Shown here piece by piece: positions 16,131 to 24,047 of a stretch of DNA of 38,958 nt (positions are counted from its first letter, which is position 1; each line of letters starts with the position of its first letter). Made by a program: the position numbers and the translations under genes. Origin of the DNA: Nonomuraea cypriaca (lineage in GTDB: Bacteria > Actinomycetota > Actinomycetes > Streptosporangiales > Streptosporangiaceae); assembly GCF_015645445.1 (NCBI RefSeq), contig NZ_JADOGI010000093.1:1-38958 (forward strand). Reading direction: 5' to 3'. The notes below the pieces were generated by a model. It worked only from the letters and a program-made list of their open reading frames with translations. It was not told the DNA's origin and made no database searches.

Positions 16131-17240
16131 TTAGACGATCACCAGCTCGCGTGGGGTGTCGTTGAGCCGCTCGCCGCCGCTGTCCGTGCACACCAGGATG
16201 TCCTCGATCCTGGCGCCGTGCCGCCCAGGCAGGTAGATGCCCGGCTCCACGGAGAAGGCGAACCCGGGCTCCATCGGCGCACCGTTGCCCGAGACGATGT
16301 AGGGCTCCTCGTGCGTCTCGAGCCCGATCCCGTGCCCGGTCCTATGGATGAAGTGGTCGCCGTGGCCCGCCTCGGCGATGATGTCGCGCGCGGTCGCGTC
16401 GATCGACTCGCACGGCACACCCGGCCGCACCGCCGCGCACGCGGCCTCCTGCGCGCGGCGCAGCACCTCGTAGGAGGCCGCGAACTCGGCGGGCGGCTCC
16501 CCCACGCTGTACGTGCGCGTGGAGTCGGAGCAGTAGCCGGTGGGCAGCCGGCCGCCGATGTCGACGACGACCGGCTCGCCCGCCTGGATCACCCGGTCGG
16601 ACACGCCGTGGTGCGGGCTGGCGCCGTTGGGACCGGAGGCGACGATCACGAAGTCGACCGTCTCGTGCCCGGACGCCAGGATCGCCTCGGCGATGTCCCT
16701 GCCCACCTCGCGCTCGGTGCGCCCGGCCCGCAGGAACTCCGGCACCCGCCGGTGCACGGAGTCGATCGCCTCCCCCGCCGCGCGCAGGGCAGCCACCTCG
16801 GCCGGGGACTTGCGCATCCGCAGCTCCCCCAGCACACTGCCGGCCAGCACCTGCTCGGCGTCCGGCAGCACCTCGCGGAACCGCAGGGACGACATGGCCC
16901 ACATCCGGTCGGCCAGCCCGACCCGGCCGACCCGCCCGAGCCGCGCCGCCGCGATCGCGTACGGGTCGTCGGTCTCGTCCCACCCCGCGAACTCCAGCCC
17001 GAGCCGCGCGGCCGGCGAGGCCTGCGCCCCCGGCACCTCCAGGCGCGGCACCATCAGGTACGGCTCCCCCGAGGCGGGCACCACGAGACACGTCAGCCGC
17101 TCCGACGGCTTGGCCTCGTAGCCGCTCACGTAACGCAGATCGGGGCCGGGCGTGAGCAGCAGGGCGTCAAGGCCGGCCTTGGCGGTGGCCTCCTGCACGG
17201 CGGCCAGTCGGGACACGGGATACAAGTCTGAGGACGTCAC
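16131..17240 (-). CDS. M24 family Xaa-Pro dipeptidase/aminopeptidase
   Basis: 369 residues: an N-terminal creatinase-like domain (~1-125) and a pita-bread catalytic domain. The five metal ligands are visible in the usual order: D in VVDIGG, D in CSDSTRT, H in GHGIGLETHEEPY, E in FSVEPGIYLPG, E in ARIEDILV. It cleaves peptides with proline at the second position, using two metal ions, in the cytoplasm. The length is normal for PepQ/YpdF-like enzymes. GTG 17240 is used (MTSSDLYPVSRL). The upstream 142 bp are shared with the divergent PAS-phosphatase gene. Confidence 0.92.
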   Translation of the reverse strand: MTSSDLYPVSRLAAVQEATAKAGLDALLLTPGPDLRYVSGYEAKPSERLTCLVVPASGEPYLMVPRLEVPGAQASPAARLGLEFAGWDETDDPYAIAAARLGRVGRVGLADRMWAMSSLRFREVLPDAEQVLAGSVLGELRMRKSPAEVAALRAAGEAIDSVHRRVPEFLRAGRTEREVGRDIAEAILASGHETVDFVIVASGPNGASPHHGVSDRVIQAGEPVVVDIGGRLPTGYCSDSTRTYSVGEPPAEFAASYEVLRRAQEAACAAVRPGVPCESIDATARDIIAEAGHGDHFIHRTGHGIGLETHEEPYIVSGNGAPMEPGFAFSVEPGIYLPGRHGARIEDILVCTDSGGERLNDTPRELVIV

Positions 17241-17382
17241 AGCCCATAATCTACTCGGACCCCGCCTCCTAAAATCCGCGAAAAGCTCTCACAACGCGGC
17301 AACCCATCCCTACACTCCGTTCCACTCCGATCACGTAGTGTGGGGTCAATTGTCCTGTTCCACCTGACTTCGAGGTGAGTCC

Positions 17383-18606
17383 ATGGTCGACGTCATCGGC
17401 GCGGCCGAGCTGCTCGGACCCGAGAGCGACGAGGAGATGCTGGCCGTGCGGCTGGCGCACGCCCAGCGGCTCGGCAACATGGGATGGGCGGAGTGGCACC
17501 ACCACACCGGCGAGACGGTCTGGTCCGACCAGGTGTACACGATCTTCGGCCGCGACCCGGCCGCGGGTCCCATCCCGCTGCCCGAACTGGCCGGGCACGT
17601 CGACCCCTCCGACGTCGGCGCCCTCGACCGGCTGCTGCGTACCGCCACGCGGGGGCTGGAGCCCGTACAGGCCGAGTTCCGCATCCGCCGCGGCGTGGGC
17701 GCCGGGGAGCTGCGCGATCTGCGCGTCGTGCTCGCCCCGCTGATGGCCTCCGGCGACCCGGTCGGCCTGCACGGCGTCATCCAGGACATCACCGGCCGCC
17801 GCCGCGCCGAGCGCATGGTCTGCGAGTCGCGCCGCCAGCTGCTCGAAGCCCGCGAGCAGGCCGCCGAGGAACGCCACGTCATGCTCGCCCTGCGCGAGGC
17901 CATCCTGCCCGAGCCCGCCGGCCGTCCCGTCCTGCCCCACACCACGATCGCGGTGCGGTACGTCCCCGCCGAGAAGACCGCCAACCTGGGCGGCGACTGG
18001 TTCGAGGCGGCCCCCAGCCCCGACGGCCGCCTGCTGCTGGCCATCGGCGACGTCTCCGGCCACGGACTGCCCGCGATCGCCCACATGGCCCAGCTCCGCC
18101 ACGCCCTCGTCGGCCTCACCATGACCGGCCGCCCCGCCAACCAGTTGCTGGCCTGGCTGAACGAGCTCGTCGCGCACCAGTTCAAGGACGTGACCGCCAC
18201 CGCGATCATCGGCCACCTGGACCCGGAGACCCGCGTCCTGGCCTGGAGCCAGGCCGGCAACCTCGCGCCCATCCTGGTCCGCGACGGCGTCGCCACCCAG
18301 CTCGCCCAGCCCAGGGGCGTGCTGCTCGGCGCCGCCGCCGGCCGCCCGTACGAGCTGGCCACCACCCGGCTGCTGCCGGGCGACGTGCTGCTGATGTTCA
18401 CCGACGGGCTCGTCGAGCGGCGGACCCGCGACATCGACGCCGGCCTCGACCTGGCCCTGGCCGCCGCCCGCGACGTGCCGGGCCCCGATCTGGACGCCGG
18501 GCTCGACCGCCTCCTCGCCGGCATCGGCGGCCCCAACCCGGAGGACGACGCGTGCCTGCTGGCCGTGGCCATCCCCACCCAGGGCCCGGTCCAGGGCGAC
18601 GCGTGA
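17383..18606 (+). CDS. PAS domain SpoIIE-type phosphatase
   Basis: 407 residues. A PAS domain (~28-140: NMGWAEWHHHTGETVWSDQVY, GLHGVIQDITGRR) is followed by a short coiled coil (RRAERMVCESRRQLLEAREQ) and a PPM/SpoIIE phosphatase domain. The latter has GGDWFEA, GDVSGHGLPA, QAGNLAPILVRDG, LMFTDGLVERR and NPEDDACLLAV, so the metal-binding aspartates are intact. Such proteins usually dephosphorylate anti-anti-sigma factors in partner-switching stress pathways, with PAS as the sensor. No STAS or anti-sigma kinase gene is in the window. ATG 17383 follows GAGGTGA at about 6 nt. The last ~45 bp of the gene are duplicated just downstream. Confidence 0.9.
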   Translation: MVDVIGAAELLGPESDEEMLAVRLAHAQRLGNMGWAEWHHHTGETVWSDQVYTIFGRDPAAGPIPLPELAGHVDPSDVGALDRLLRTATRGLEPVQAEFRIRRGVGAGELRDLRVVLAPLMASGDPVGLHGVIQDITGRRRAERMVCESRRQLLEAREQAAEERHVMLALREAILPEPAGRPVLPHTTIAVRYVPAEKTANLGGDWFEAAPSPDGRLLLAIGDVSGHGLPAIAHMAQLRHALVGLTMTGRPANQLLAWLNELVAHQFKDVTATAIIGHLDPETRVLAWSQAGNLAPILVRDGVATQLAQPRGVLLGAAAGRPYELATTRLLPGDVLLMFTDGLVERRTRDIDAGLDLALAAARDVPGPDLDAGLDRLLAGIGGPNPEDDACLLAVAIPTQGPVQGDA

Positions 18607-18659
18607 CCGCCGGGCCGGCCGTGGCCATCCCGGCCCAGGGCGACGCGTAACCGCCGGGC
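18561..18659 (+). repeat. Direct duplication of a gene's 3' end
   Basis: The end of the PAS-phosphatase gene (GGCCGTGGCCATCCC through GGCGACGCGTGACCGCCGGG) is followed by a second, slightly shorter copy (18617-18659) in which the stop reads TAA instead of TGA. The second copy lacks about 12 bp and is not in frame with the gene, so it adds no protein sequence. It looks like a small tandem duplication. Confidence 0.75.
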
Positions 18660-18687
18660 ACCCCCCGAGCGGTGTCACCATGGACTG

Positions 18688-19596
18688 GTGCTGATGCTTC
18701 TCGACACCCCGTCCCTCTACTTCCGCGCCTTCTTCGGCATCCCGGAGTCGATCAAGGCTCCAGACGGGTCGCCGGTCAACGCGGTACGCGGCCTCATCGA
18801 CATGATCGCCACCCTGGTCCGCGGCCACTCCCCCACCGCGCTGGCGGCCACCATGGACGCCGACTGGCGGCCCGCCTTCCGCGTGGCGGCGATCCCCACG
18901 TACAAGGCGCACCGCGTCGCCCACGGGAACACCGAGGTGGTGCCCGACGCGCTCGTGCCGCAGATCGCCGTCATCGAGCAGGTGCTCGACGCCGTCGGCA
19001 TCGCCCGCCTGGAGTCGCCGGGCTACGAGGCCGACGACGTGATCGGCACGCTGACCCACCAGGCCGCCGGCGCGGTCGACATCGTCACCGGCGACCGCGA
19101 TCTGTTCCAGCTCGTCGACGACGCCCGCCCGGTGCGCGTCCTCTACACCGCTCGCGGCATCCGCAACCTGCAGGTCGTGGACGAGGCGTTCGTCACCGCC
19201 AAATACGGCGTCCCCGGCCGCTCGTACGCCGACTTCGCCACCCTGCGCGGTGACCCCAGCGACGGGCTGCCCGGCGTCGCCGGCGTCGGCGACAAGACCG
19301 CCGCCGCCCTGATCACCCGCTTCGGCTCGCTCGAAGCCCTGCTGACCGCCCTGGACGCGGGCGCCACCGACGGCTTCCCCGCCGGCGGCCGCACCAGGCT
19401 CGCCGCCGCCCGCGACTACCTGCGCGCCGCGCCCGCCGTCGTCAAGGTGGCCGCCGACGCGCCGCTGCCCGCCGCCGACCTCACCCTGCCCGCCAAGCCG
19501 CGCGACCCCGAGGCGCTCGTGCTCCTCGCCGACCGCTACGGCCTGGACAGCCCGCTCAACCGCCTGCTCGACGCCCTGGGCGACCGGCCCGCCTGA
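18688..19596 (+). CDS. 5'-3' exonuclease (PolA N-terminal domain-like)
   Basis: 302 residues, stand-alone FEN/5' nuclease domain like that at the N-terminus of DNA polymerase I. Acidic metal-binding stretches are present: LLDTPSLYFRAFF, ATMDADWRPAFR, ESPGYEADDVIGTL and IVTGDRDLFQLVDD. The DNA-binding helix-hairpin-helix is GDPSDGLPGVAGVGDKTAAALI. It would remove flaps or RNA primers during replication and repair. GTG 18688 is used; an ATG two codons later is equally possible, and neither has a good ribosome site. The C-terminal tail ends in a conserved-looking LNRLLDALGDRPA. It converges on menD. Confidence 0.9.
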   Translation: MLMLLDTPSLYFRAFFGIPESIKAPDGSPVNAVRGLIDMIATLVRGHSPTALAATMDADWRPAFRVAAIPTYKAHRVAHGNTEVVPDALVPQIAVIEQVLDAVGIARLESPGYEADDVIGTLTHQAAGAVDIVTGDRDLFQLVDDARPVRVLYTARGIRNLQVVDEAFVTAKYGVPGRSYADFATLRGDPSDGLPGVAGVGDKTAAALITRFGSLEALLTALDAGATDGFPAGGRTRLAAARDYLRAAPAVVKVAADAPLPAADLTLPAKPRDPEALVLLADRYGLDSPLNRLLDALGDRPA

Positions 19597-19653
19597 CCGG
19601 CCCGCCGAACCGGCCTGCTGACGGCCCCTGACCAGCACTCCTGACCGGCGCTT

Positions 19654-21315
19654 TCAACCCGCCAGGAACGCGCGCACGGCCTCCTGCGCGGCGTCGCGCA
19701 GACGGCCGTGCACGAGCACGTTCTCCTCACGGTCGGTACGCACCTCGACCACCCGCGGCCCCTCGCCGCGCAGCGCCTTCGGCAGCTCGCTGACGTCCTC
19801 GACCAGCCGGTACGGCGTCCCCGTCGCGGCGGCCAGGTAACCGAGGTCCACCCCGTGCGGCGTACCGAAGACCCGCTCGAACGGGTCGCGGACCGCCGCC
19901 TGGGGCAGCAGCGAGAAGATGCCGCCGCCGTCGTTGTTCACCACCACGAAGCACAGGTCGGGGCGCGGCTCACGCGGGCCGAGTATCAGCCCGTTCTGGT
20001 CGTGCAGGAACGACAGGTCGCCCATCAGCGCGTACGACGGCCCGTTGTGCGCCAGCGCCGCCCCCATCGCGGTGGACACCAGCCCGTCGATGCCCGAGGC
20101 CCCCCGGTTGGCCATCAGCCTGATGCCGCGGCGCGGCCGCATCGCCTGGTCCAGGTCCCTGATCGGCATCGACGACCCGCAGAACAGCAGCGCGCCGTTC
20201 GGCAGCGCGTCCACCAGATCCCTGGCCAGCCGCGGCTCGCTGGTGCCCGACGCGTCGAGCACCTCGTCCGTCGCCGCCCTGACCGCCAGGTCCGCCTGCC
20301 GCCAGGTGTGCAGCCACGTGTCGTCGCCCGAGGCGACCGGGATCTCCACCGCCTGCGCCACCTGCGTGGCCGACCGGGTCGGGTCAGGCCAGCGGTCGAG
20401 GTCGGGCGCCACCACGATGTGCTCACCTGCGCGCTTCAGCCACGACAGCAACGGCCTGCTCAATCCCGGGCGGCCGAGCGTCACCACCACGTCGGGCCGG
20501 TGCTCGTCCGCGAACTCCGGCGTGCTCAGCAGGTAGTGGTAGCCCGAGATGGCGTGGTCGCCGTATCGGGCGCCGCCGTTCGGCTCCGAGAGCACCGGCC
20601 AGCCCGCCATGCCCGCCGCCGCCACGTAGCGGCGCACGTTGGCCGCGCCGTCGCCGACGACGAGCACGCCGCGCCTGGTCGGCGGGATGTGCAGGGCGAT
20701 CGGCGGGGGCGCGACGCGGGCGCGGACCCAGGGGCCGTTCGCCCCGCCGTCGAGCGGCTCGCACCAGCCGGTGTCGCCGTCGGGGATCAGCGGCTCCCTG
20801 AAGGCCAGGTTGAGGTGCACCGGGCCGGGTCCGGCCGGGCCGGCGGCGCGCTGGTAGGCGCGGCAGGCCAGCGAACGCCAGTACGCCACCTGTCCGGGGC
20901 GGTCCTCCGGCACGCCCACCTCGGCGAACCAGCGGATCGCGGTGCCGTACAGCTTGATCTGGTCGATCGTCTGGTTGGCGCCGGTGCCGCGCAGCTCCGG
21001 CGGGCGGTCGGCGGTCAGCACCAGCAGCGGCACGCCCGACTCGCTCGCCTCGATCACGGCGGGGTGGAAGTTGGCGGCGGCGGTGCCGGACGAGCAGATC
21101 AGCGCGACCGGCCGCTCGGCGCGCTTGGCCAGCCCCAGCGCCAGGAACGACGCCGAGCGCTCGTCGACGCGCACGTGCAGCCGCACCCGCGACTCGGCGT
21201 GCAGCGCCAGCGCCAGCGGGGCGGACCGAGAGCCGGGCGCCAGCACCACGTCGGTCAGGCCGCAGCGCACCAGCTCGTCGATCAGGACCGTGGCCAGCGC
21301 GGTCGCGGGGTTCAA
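19654..21315 (-). CDS. menD: 2-succinyl-5-enolpyruvyl-6-hydroxy-3-cyclohexene-1-carboxylate synthase
   Basis: Thiamine-diphosphate enzyme of classical menaquinone synthesis that joins 2-oxoglutarate to isochorismate. The N-terminal PYR domain has LAPGSRSAPLALAL and the catalytic Glu in RVDERSASF. The C-terminal PP domain has the cofactor motif GDLSFLHDQNGL with VVNNDGGGIFSLLPQ. I place the start at TTG 21315 (MNPATALATVLIDEL): an AGGAGG lies 7 nt upstream and the TTG overlaps the menC stop (TTGA). This gives 553 residues, normal for the family. It forms an operon with menC. Confidence 0.93.
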   Translation of the reverse strand: MNPATALATVLIDELVRCGLTDVVLAPGSRSAPLALALHAESRVRLHVRVDERSASFLALGLAKRAERPVALICSSGTAAANFHPAVIEASESGVPLLVLTADRPPELRGTGANQTIDQIKLYGTAIRWFAEVGVPEDRPGQVAYWRSLACRAYQRAAGPAGPGPVHLNLAFREPLIPDGDTGWCEPLDGGANGPWVRARVAPPPIALHIPPTRRGVLVVGDGAANVRRYVAAAGMAGWPVLSEPNGGARYGDHAISGYHYLLSTPEFADEHRPDVVVTLGRPGLSRPLLSWLKRAGEHIVVAPDLDRWPDPTRSATQVAQAVEIPVASGDDTWLHTWRQADLAVRAATDEVLDASGTSEPRLARDLVDALPNGALLFCGSSMPIRDLDQAMRPRRGIRLMANRGASGIDGLVSTAMGAALAHNGPSYALMGDLSFLHDQNGLILGPREPRPDLCFVVVNNDGGGIFSLLPQAAVRDPFERVFGTPHGVDLGYLAAATGTPYRLVEDVSELPKALRGEGPRVVEVRTDREENVLVHGRLRDAAQEAVRAFLAG

Positions 21316-22238
21316 AGTGACGCCTCCTGCATCCGGCGAAGCCACTGGGGGGATTCAATCTGGAATGCCGACAGATGTTGAAAATTCACTGTAGGACGGC
21401 GGACCGTCAGCCGGCCGTCCACCGGCACCAGCGAGTCGTCCACGACGTCGCCCGACAGCAGCGACATCGTGCCGAGCCCGCACGCGTACGGCAGCGACGG
21501 CAACGCCGCGGCCAGCGCCAGCCCCGCAGCCAGCCCCACCGACGTCTCGACCGCGCTGGACACCACGGCCGGCAACCCGCACGCCTCCACGACCCGCAGC
21601 GCGTTGCGCACCCCGCCCAGCGGCTGCACCTTGACCACGGCGATGTCGGCCGCCTCCGCCGCGCGCACCCGCAGCGGATCCTCCGCCCTGCGGATCGACT
21701 CGTCGGCCGCGATCGGCACGTCGCACGCGCGCCGCACCGCAGCCAGCTCCTCCAGGGTGGCGCACGGCTGCTCGGCGTATTCCAGGTCGAACCGGTCGAG
21801 CCACTTCAGCCTGCGCACGGCCTCGTCGACGTCCCACGCGCCGTTGGCGTCGATCCGCAGCCGCCCGGCGGGGCCGAGCGCGTCGCGTACGGCCTCCACC
21901 CTGGCCAGGTCGTCGTCGAAGGACTGCCCCCGCTCGGCGACCTTCACCTTCGCCGTGCCGCACCCCGACCGGCGCACCAGGTCGTGAGCCCGCGCGGGAT
22001 CCACGGCCGGCACGGTGGCGTTGACGGGGACGCTGTCGCGCACCGGCTCGGGCCATTCCTCGAACGCCGCCTCACGGGCGCACGCGAGCCACCGGGCGCA
22101 TTCGCGCGGGCCGTACTCGGGAAACGGGGAGAACTCGCCCCATCCCGCCGGGCCATGCAGCAGCACCCCTTCCCGCTGGGTCTGCCCGCGAAATCGCGTG
22201 CGCATCGGGATCCGGAAGACCACGGGAGAACGCGTCAC
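21312..22238 (-). CDS. menC: o-Succinylbenzoate synthase
   Basis: Enolase-superfamily enzyme that dehydrates SHCHC, the compound made from the MenD product, to o-succinylbenzoate in menaquinone synthesis. With the start at GTG 22238 (MTRSPVVFRIPMRTRFRG), the visible residues are KxK at K97/K99, D130 (RIDANGAW), E156 (YAEQP), D179 (AADES) and K203 (VVKVQP). The start has AGGAGGG upstream at rather short spacing; longer upstream extensions look non-coding and overlap menE. Length 308, typical of the actinobacterial form. It is divergent from menE with 48 bp between starts and overlaps menD by 4 nt. Confidence 0.92.
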   Translation of the reverse strand: MTRSPVVFRIPMRTRFRGQTQREGVLLHGPAGWGEFSPFPEYGPRECARWLACAREAAFEEWPEPVRDSVPVNATVPAVDPARAHDLVRRSGCGTAKVKVAERGQSFDDDLARVEAVRDALGPAGRLRIDANGAWDVDEAVRRLKWLDRFDLEYAEQPCATLEELAAVRRACDVPIAADESIRRAEDPLRVRAAEAADIAVVKVQPLGGVRNALRVVEACGLPAVVSSAVETSVGLAAGLALAAALPSLPYACGLGTMSLLSGDVVDDSLVPVDGRLTVRRPTVNFQHLSAFQIESPQWLRRMQEASL

Positions 22239-22286
22239 GACCCTCCTGCACCTGTGTCCGACCTTGTCGCCATTAACCTTACGAGC

Positions 22287-23471
22287 ATGTGGAGGAACCC
22301 GTCGCATCCGGACCGCCCGCTGCATGCCATTGTGCAGCCTCCGGGACCCGCCCTGTTCACGGCGATCCGTGACGCTCTCGCCGGCGACGGCCCCGCCGTC
22401 CTCCCGCTGTCCCCCGGCCACGAGGGGTCCGCCCTCGAGGCGCTGCGCCCCACCCATGTCGACGGCGTCCCGCGACCTGGCGGCCTCGGCGTGCCGCCCG
22501 GCGTGGCGGTCGTCATCGCCACCAGCGGCAGCACCGGCGCTCCCAAGGGGGTCCAGCTCTCCGCCACCGCGCTGCGGGCCTCCGCGGCCGCCTCGCTGCG
22601 CCGCGTGGAGGCGTCCAAGGGCGAGCGCTGGCTGTGCTGCCTGCCGGTCTCACACGTCTCCGGCCTCCAGGTCCTCGTACGCGCGCTGCTCTCGGAGAGC
22701 GAACCCATCATCCACGCCGGATTCGACCCGCCCGCGGTCCTGGACTCGGGCGCCGACCACGTGTCCCTCGTCCCCACCCAGCTGCACCGGCTGGTCGAGC
22801 TGGGGGCCGACCTGTCGGTGTTCCGCACGATCGTGCTCGGCGGCGCCGCCCCCCGCCCCGGGCTGGTCGAGCAGGCCCGTGACCTCGGCGCCCGGGTCGT
22901 GACGACGTACGGGATGAGCGAGACGTGCGGCGGCTGCGTGTACGACGGCCGGCCCCTTTACGGTGTAGATCTCAAAATCGGCGCCGACGGGCTGATCAGG
23001 ATCGCCGGCTCGGTGCTGTTCTCCGGCTACCGCCTCACCGAACCGGCCACCCCGATCGGCCGAGACCCGGCGGGCGGGGCGGCGGGCACGTTCGACGGCG
23101 GCTGGTTCGTCACCTCCGACCTCGGCGAACTGTCCGGCGGCCGCCTGCGGGTCCTGGGCCGGGCCGACGACGTCATCAACACCGGCGGCGAGAAGGTCGT
23201 GGCCGCCGCCGTCGTCGCGGCGCTCTGCACGCACCCCGAGGTGGCCGACGTGGCCGTGATCGGCGTTCCCGACCCCGAATGGGGTGAGCTGGTCACCGCA
23301 GTCGTGGTGCCCACCGACCCCGACACGCCACCCACGCTTGCCCAATTGCGGGCATACTCCCGCGATAGGCTTCCCCTTCATGCGGCCCCACGTGGCCTGC
23401 GGCTGGTCTCCGGCCTGCCGCTGCTGCCGAACGGCAAGACCGACCTGGTACGCCTGAGGGCAGGAACCTGA
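22287..23471 (+). CDS. menE: o-Succinylbenzoate-CoA ligase
   Basis: Acyl-adenylate-forming enzyme that activates o-succinylbenzoate with ATP and CoA. The phosphate-binding loop VVIATSGSTGAPKGVQLS, the A5 motif VVTTYGMSETCGG, the A7 motif FVTSDLGEL, the hinge GRADDVINTGGEKV and the C-terminal catalytic lysine in LPNGKTDL are all seen. At 394 residues it is the short actinobacterial type, lacking much of the N-terminal domain of longer MenE proteins. The start is the ATG at 22287 (MWRNPSHPDRPLHAIVQP); the preceding ribosome site is weak. Divergent from menC, so the three men genes probably share one regulatory region. Confidence 0.92.
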   Translation: MWRNPSHPDRPLHAIVQPPGPALFTAIRDALAGDGPAVLPLSPGHEGSALEALRPTHVDGVPRPGGLGVPPGVAVVIATSGSTGAPKGVQLSATALRASAAASLRRVEASKGERWLCCLPVSHVSGLQVLVRALLSESEPIIHAGFDPPAVLDSGADHVSLVPTQLHRLVELGADLSVFRTIVLGGAAPRPGLVEQARDLGARVVTTYGMSETCGGCVYDGRPLYGVDLKIGADGLIRIAGSVLFSGYRLTEPATPIGRDPAGGAAGTFDGGWFVTSDLGELSGGRLRVLGRADDVINTGGEKVVAAAVVAALCTHPEVADVAVIGVPDPEWGELVTAVVVPTDPDTPPTLAQLRAYSRDRLPLHAAPRGLRLVSGLPLLPNGKTDLVRLRAGT

Positions 23472-23514
23472 CGGGTTGCGGCTGCGTCATAGTGGGGAGA
23501 AGGAGGGAACCTTC

Positions 23515-23868
23515 ATGGACGAGACCCGCAAGATGTGGGCATCCGCGGCCGTCGTCGGCGTGATCGTCGCCGGTGGCGTCTCGGTCGCGGCGGCCGCCTC
23601 GGCGGGCAAGCTCGATCAGGTCGCCGAGGAGACCAGAGCCGTGGTGGAGAAGGCGCCGCCATCCAGCCCGCAGCCTGATCCTGAGACGACCGACGACATC
23701 GTGGTGTACACCGAGGTCAACCCCGATCCCGGCAAGGTCCTCGAATACTGGACCGACGGCCGCCTGGAAGACGCCCAGCCCATGCCCATGCCCGAGATGT
23801 CCCCGGGCGAGATGTCCCCGGGCGAGTCCCCCGGTGAGTCCCCCGGTGAGTACGGGGTGACGGAATAA
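23515..23868 (+). CDS. Small membrane-anchored or exported protein with SPGE repeats
   Basis: 117 residues, no family recognised. Residues ~7-27 (MWASAAVVGVIVAGGVSVAAAA) form one hydrophobic segment, either a signal peptide or an anchor. The rest is acidic and proline-rich (PPSSPQPDPETTDDIVVYTE). The end is MSPGE-MSPGE-SPGE-SPGE, encoded by two 15-bp and two 12-bp direct repeats (23794-23847). ATG 23515 has AAGGAGGG 7 nt upstream. It stands alone between menE and the sigma-70 gene and is followed by a hairpin terminator. Confidence 0.7.
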   Translation: MDETRKMWASAAVVGVIVAGGVSVAAAASAGKLDQVAEETRAVVEKAPPSSPQPDPETTDDIVVYTEVNPDPGKVLEYWTDGRLEDAQPMPMPEMSPGEMSPGESPGESPGEYGVTE

Positions 23869-23934
23869 GAACCACCTGAGGGGCGGTTCGCTTATGGGCG
23901 GTCCGCCCCCTTTTCGTACCGCGTCACCCCGTAC
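23850..23934. repeat. 13-bp perfect inverted repeat around a terminator
   Basis: GTACGGGGTGACG at 23850-23862 (the last codons of the small exported protein gene) is perfectly complementary to CGTCACCCCGTAC at 23922-23934. The hairpin terminator at 23880-23914 lies between the two arms, so the RNA could form a long outer stem with the terminator inside it. Confidence 0.7.
23880..23914 (+). terminator. Rho-independent-type terminator
   Basis: GGGGCGG (23880-23886) pairs with CCGCCCC (23903-23909) around a 16-nt loop and is followed by CTTTT, 12 nt past the stop of the small exported protein gene. It should end that transcript before the sigma-factor gene. Confidence 0.7.
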
Positions 23935-24047
23935 GGGAACAAATACCGGCCGATGACGTTATTGATGGTGGTGTGCCGTGCGGACGAGGAAGCCGCCCCA
24001 CCACAACCTGCCTGATCGCTTCGACTCCGTACGGAGGAGGTGTCCTC

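Noticed and set aside
19667..19730. Additional small ORF overlapping the menD 3' end
   Set aside because: It is a shadow of menD in another frame; no start signal or known motif.
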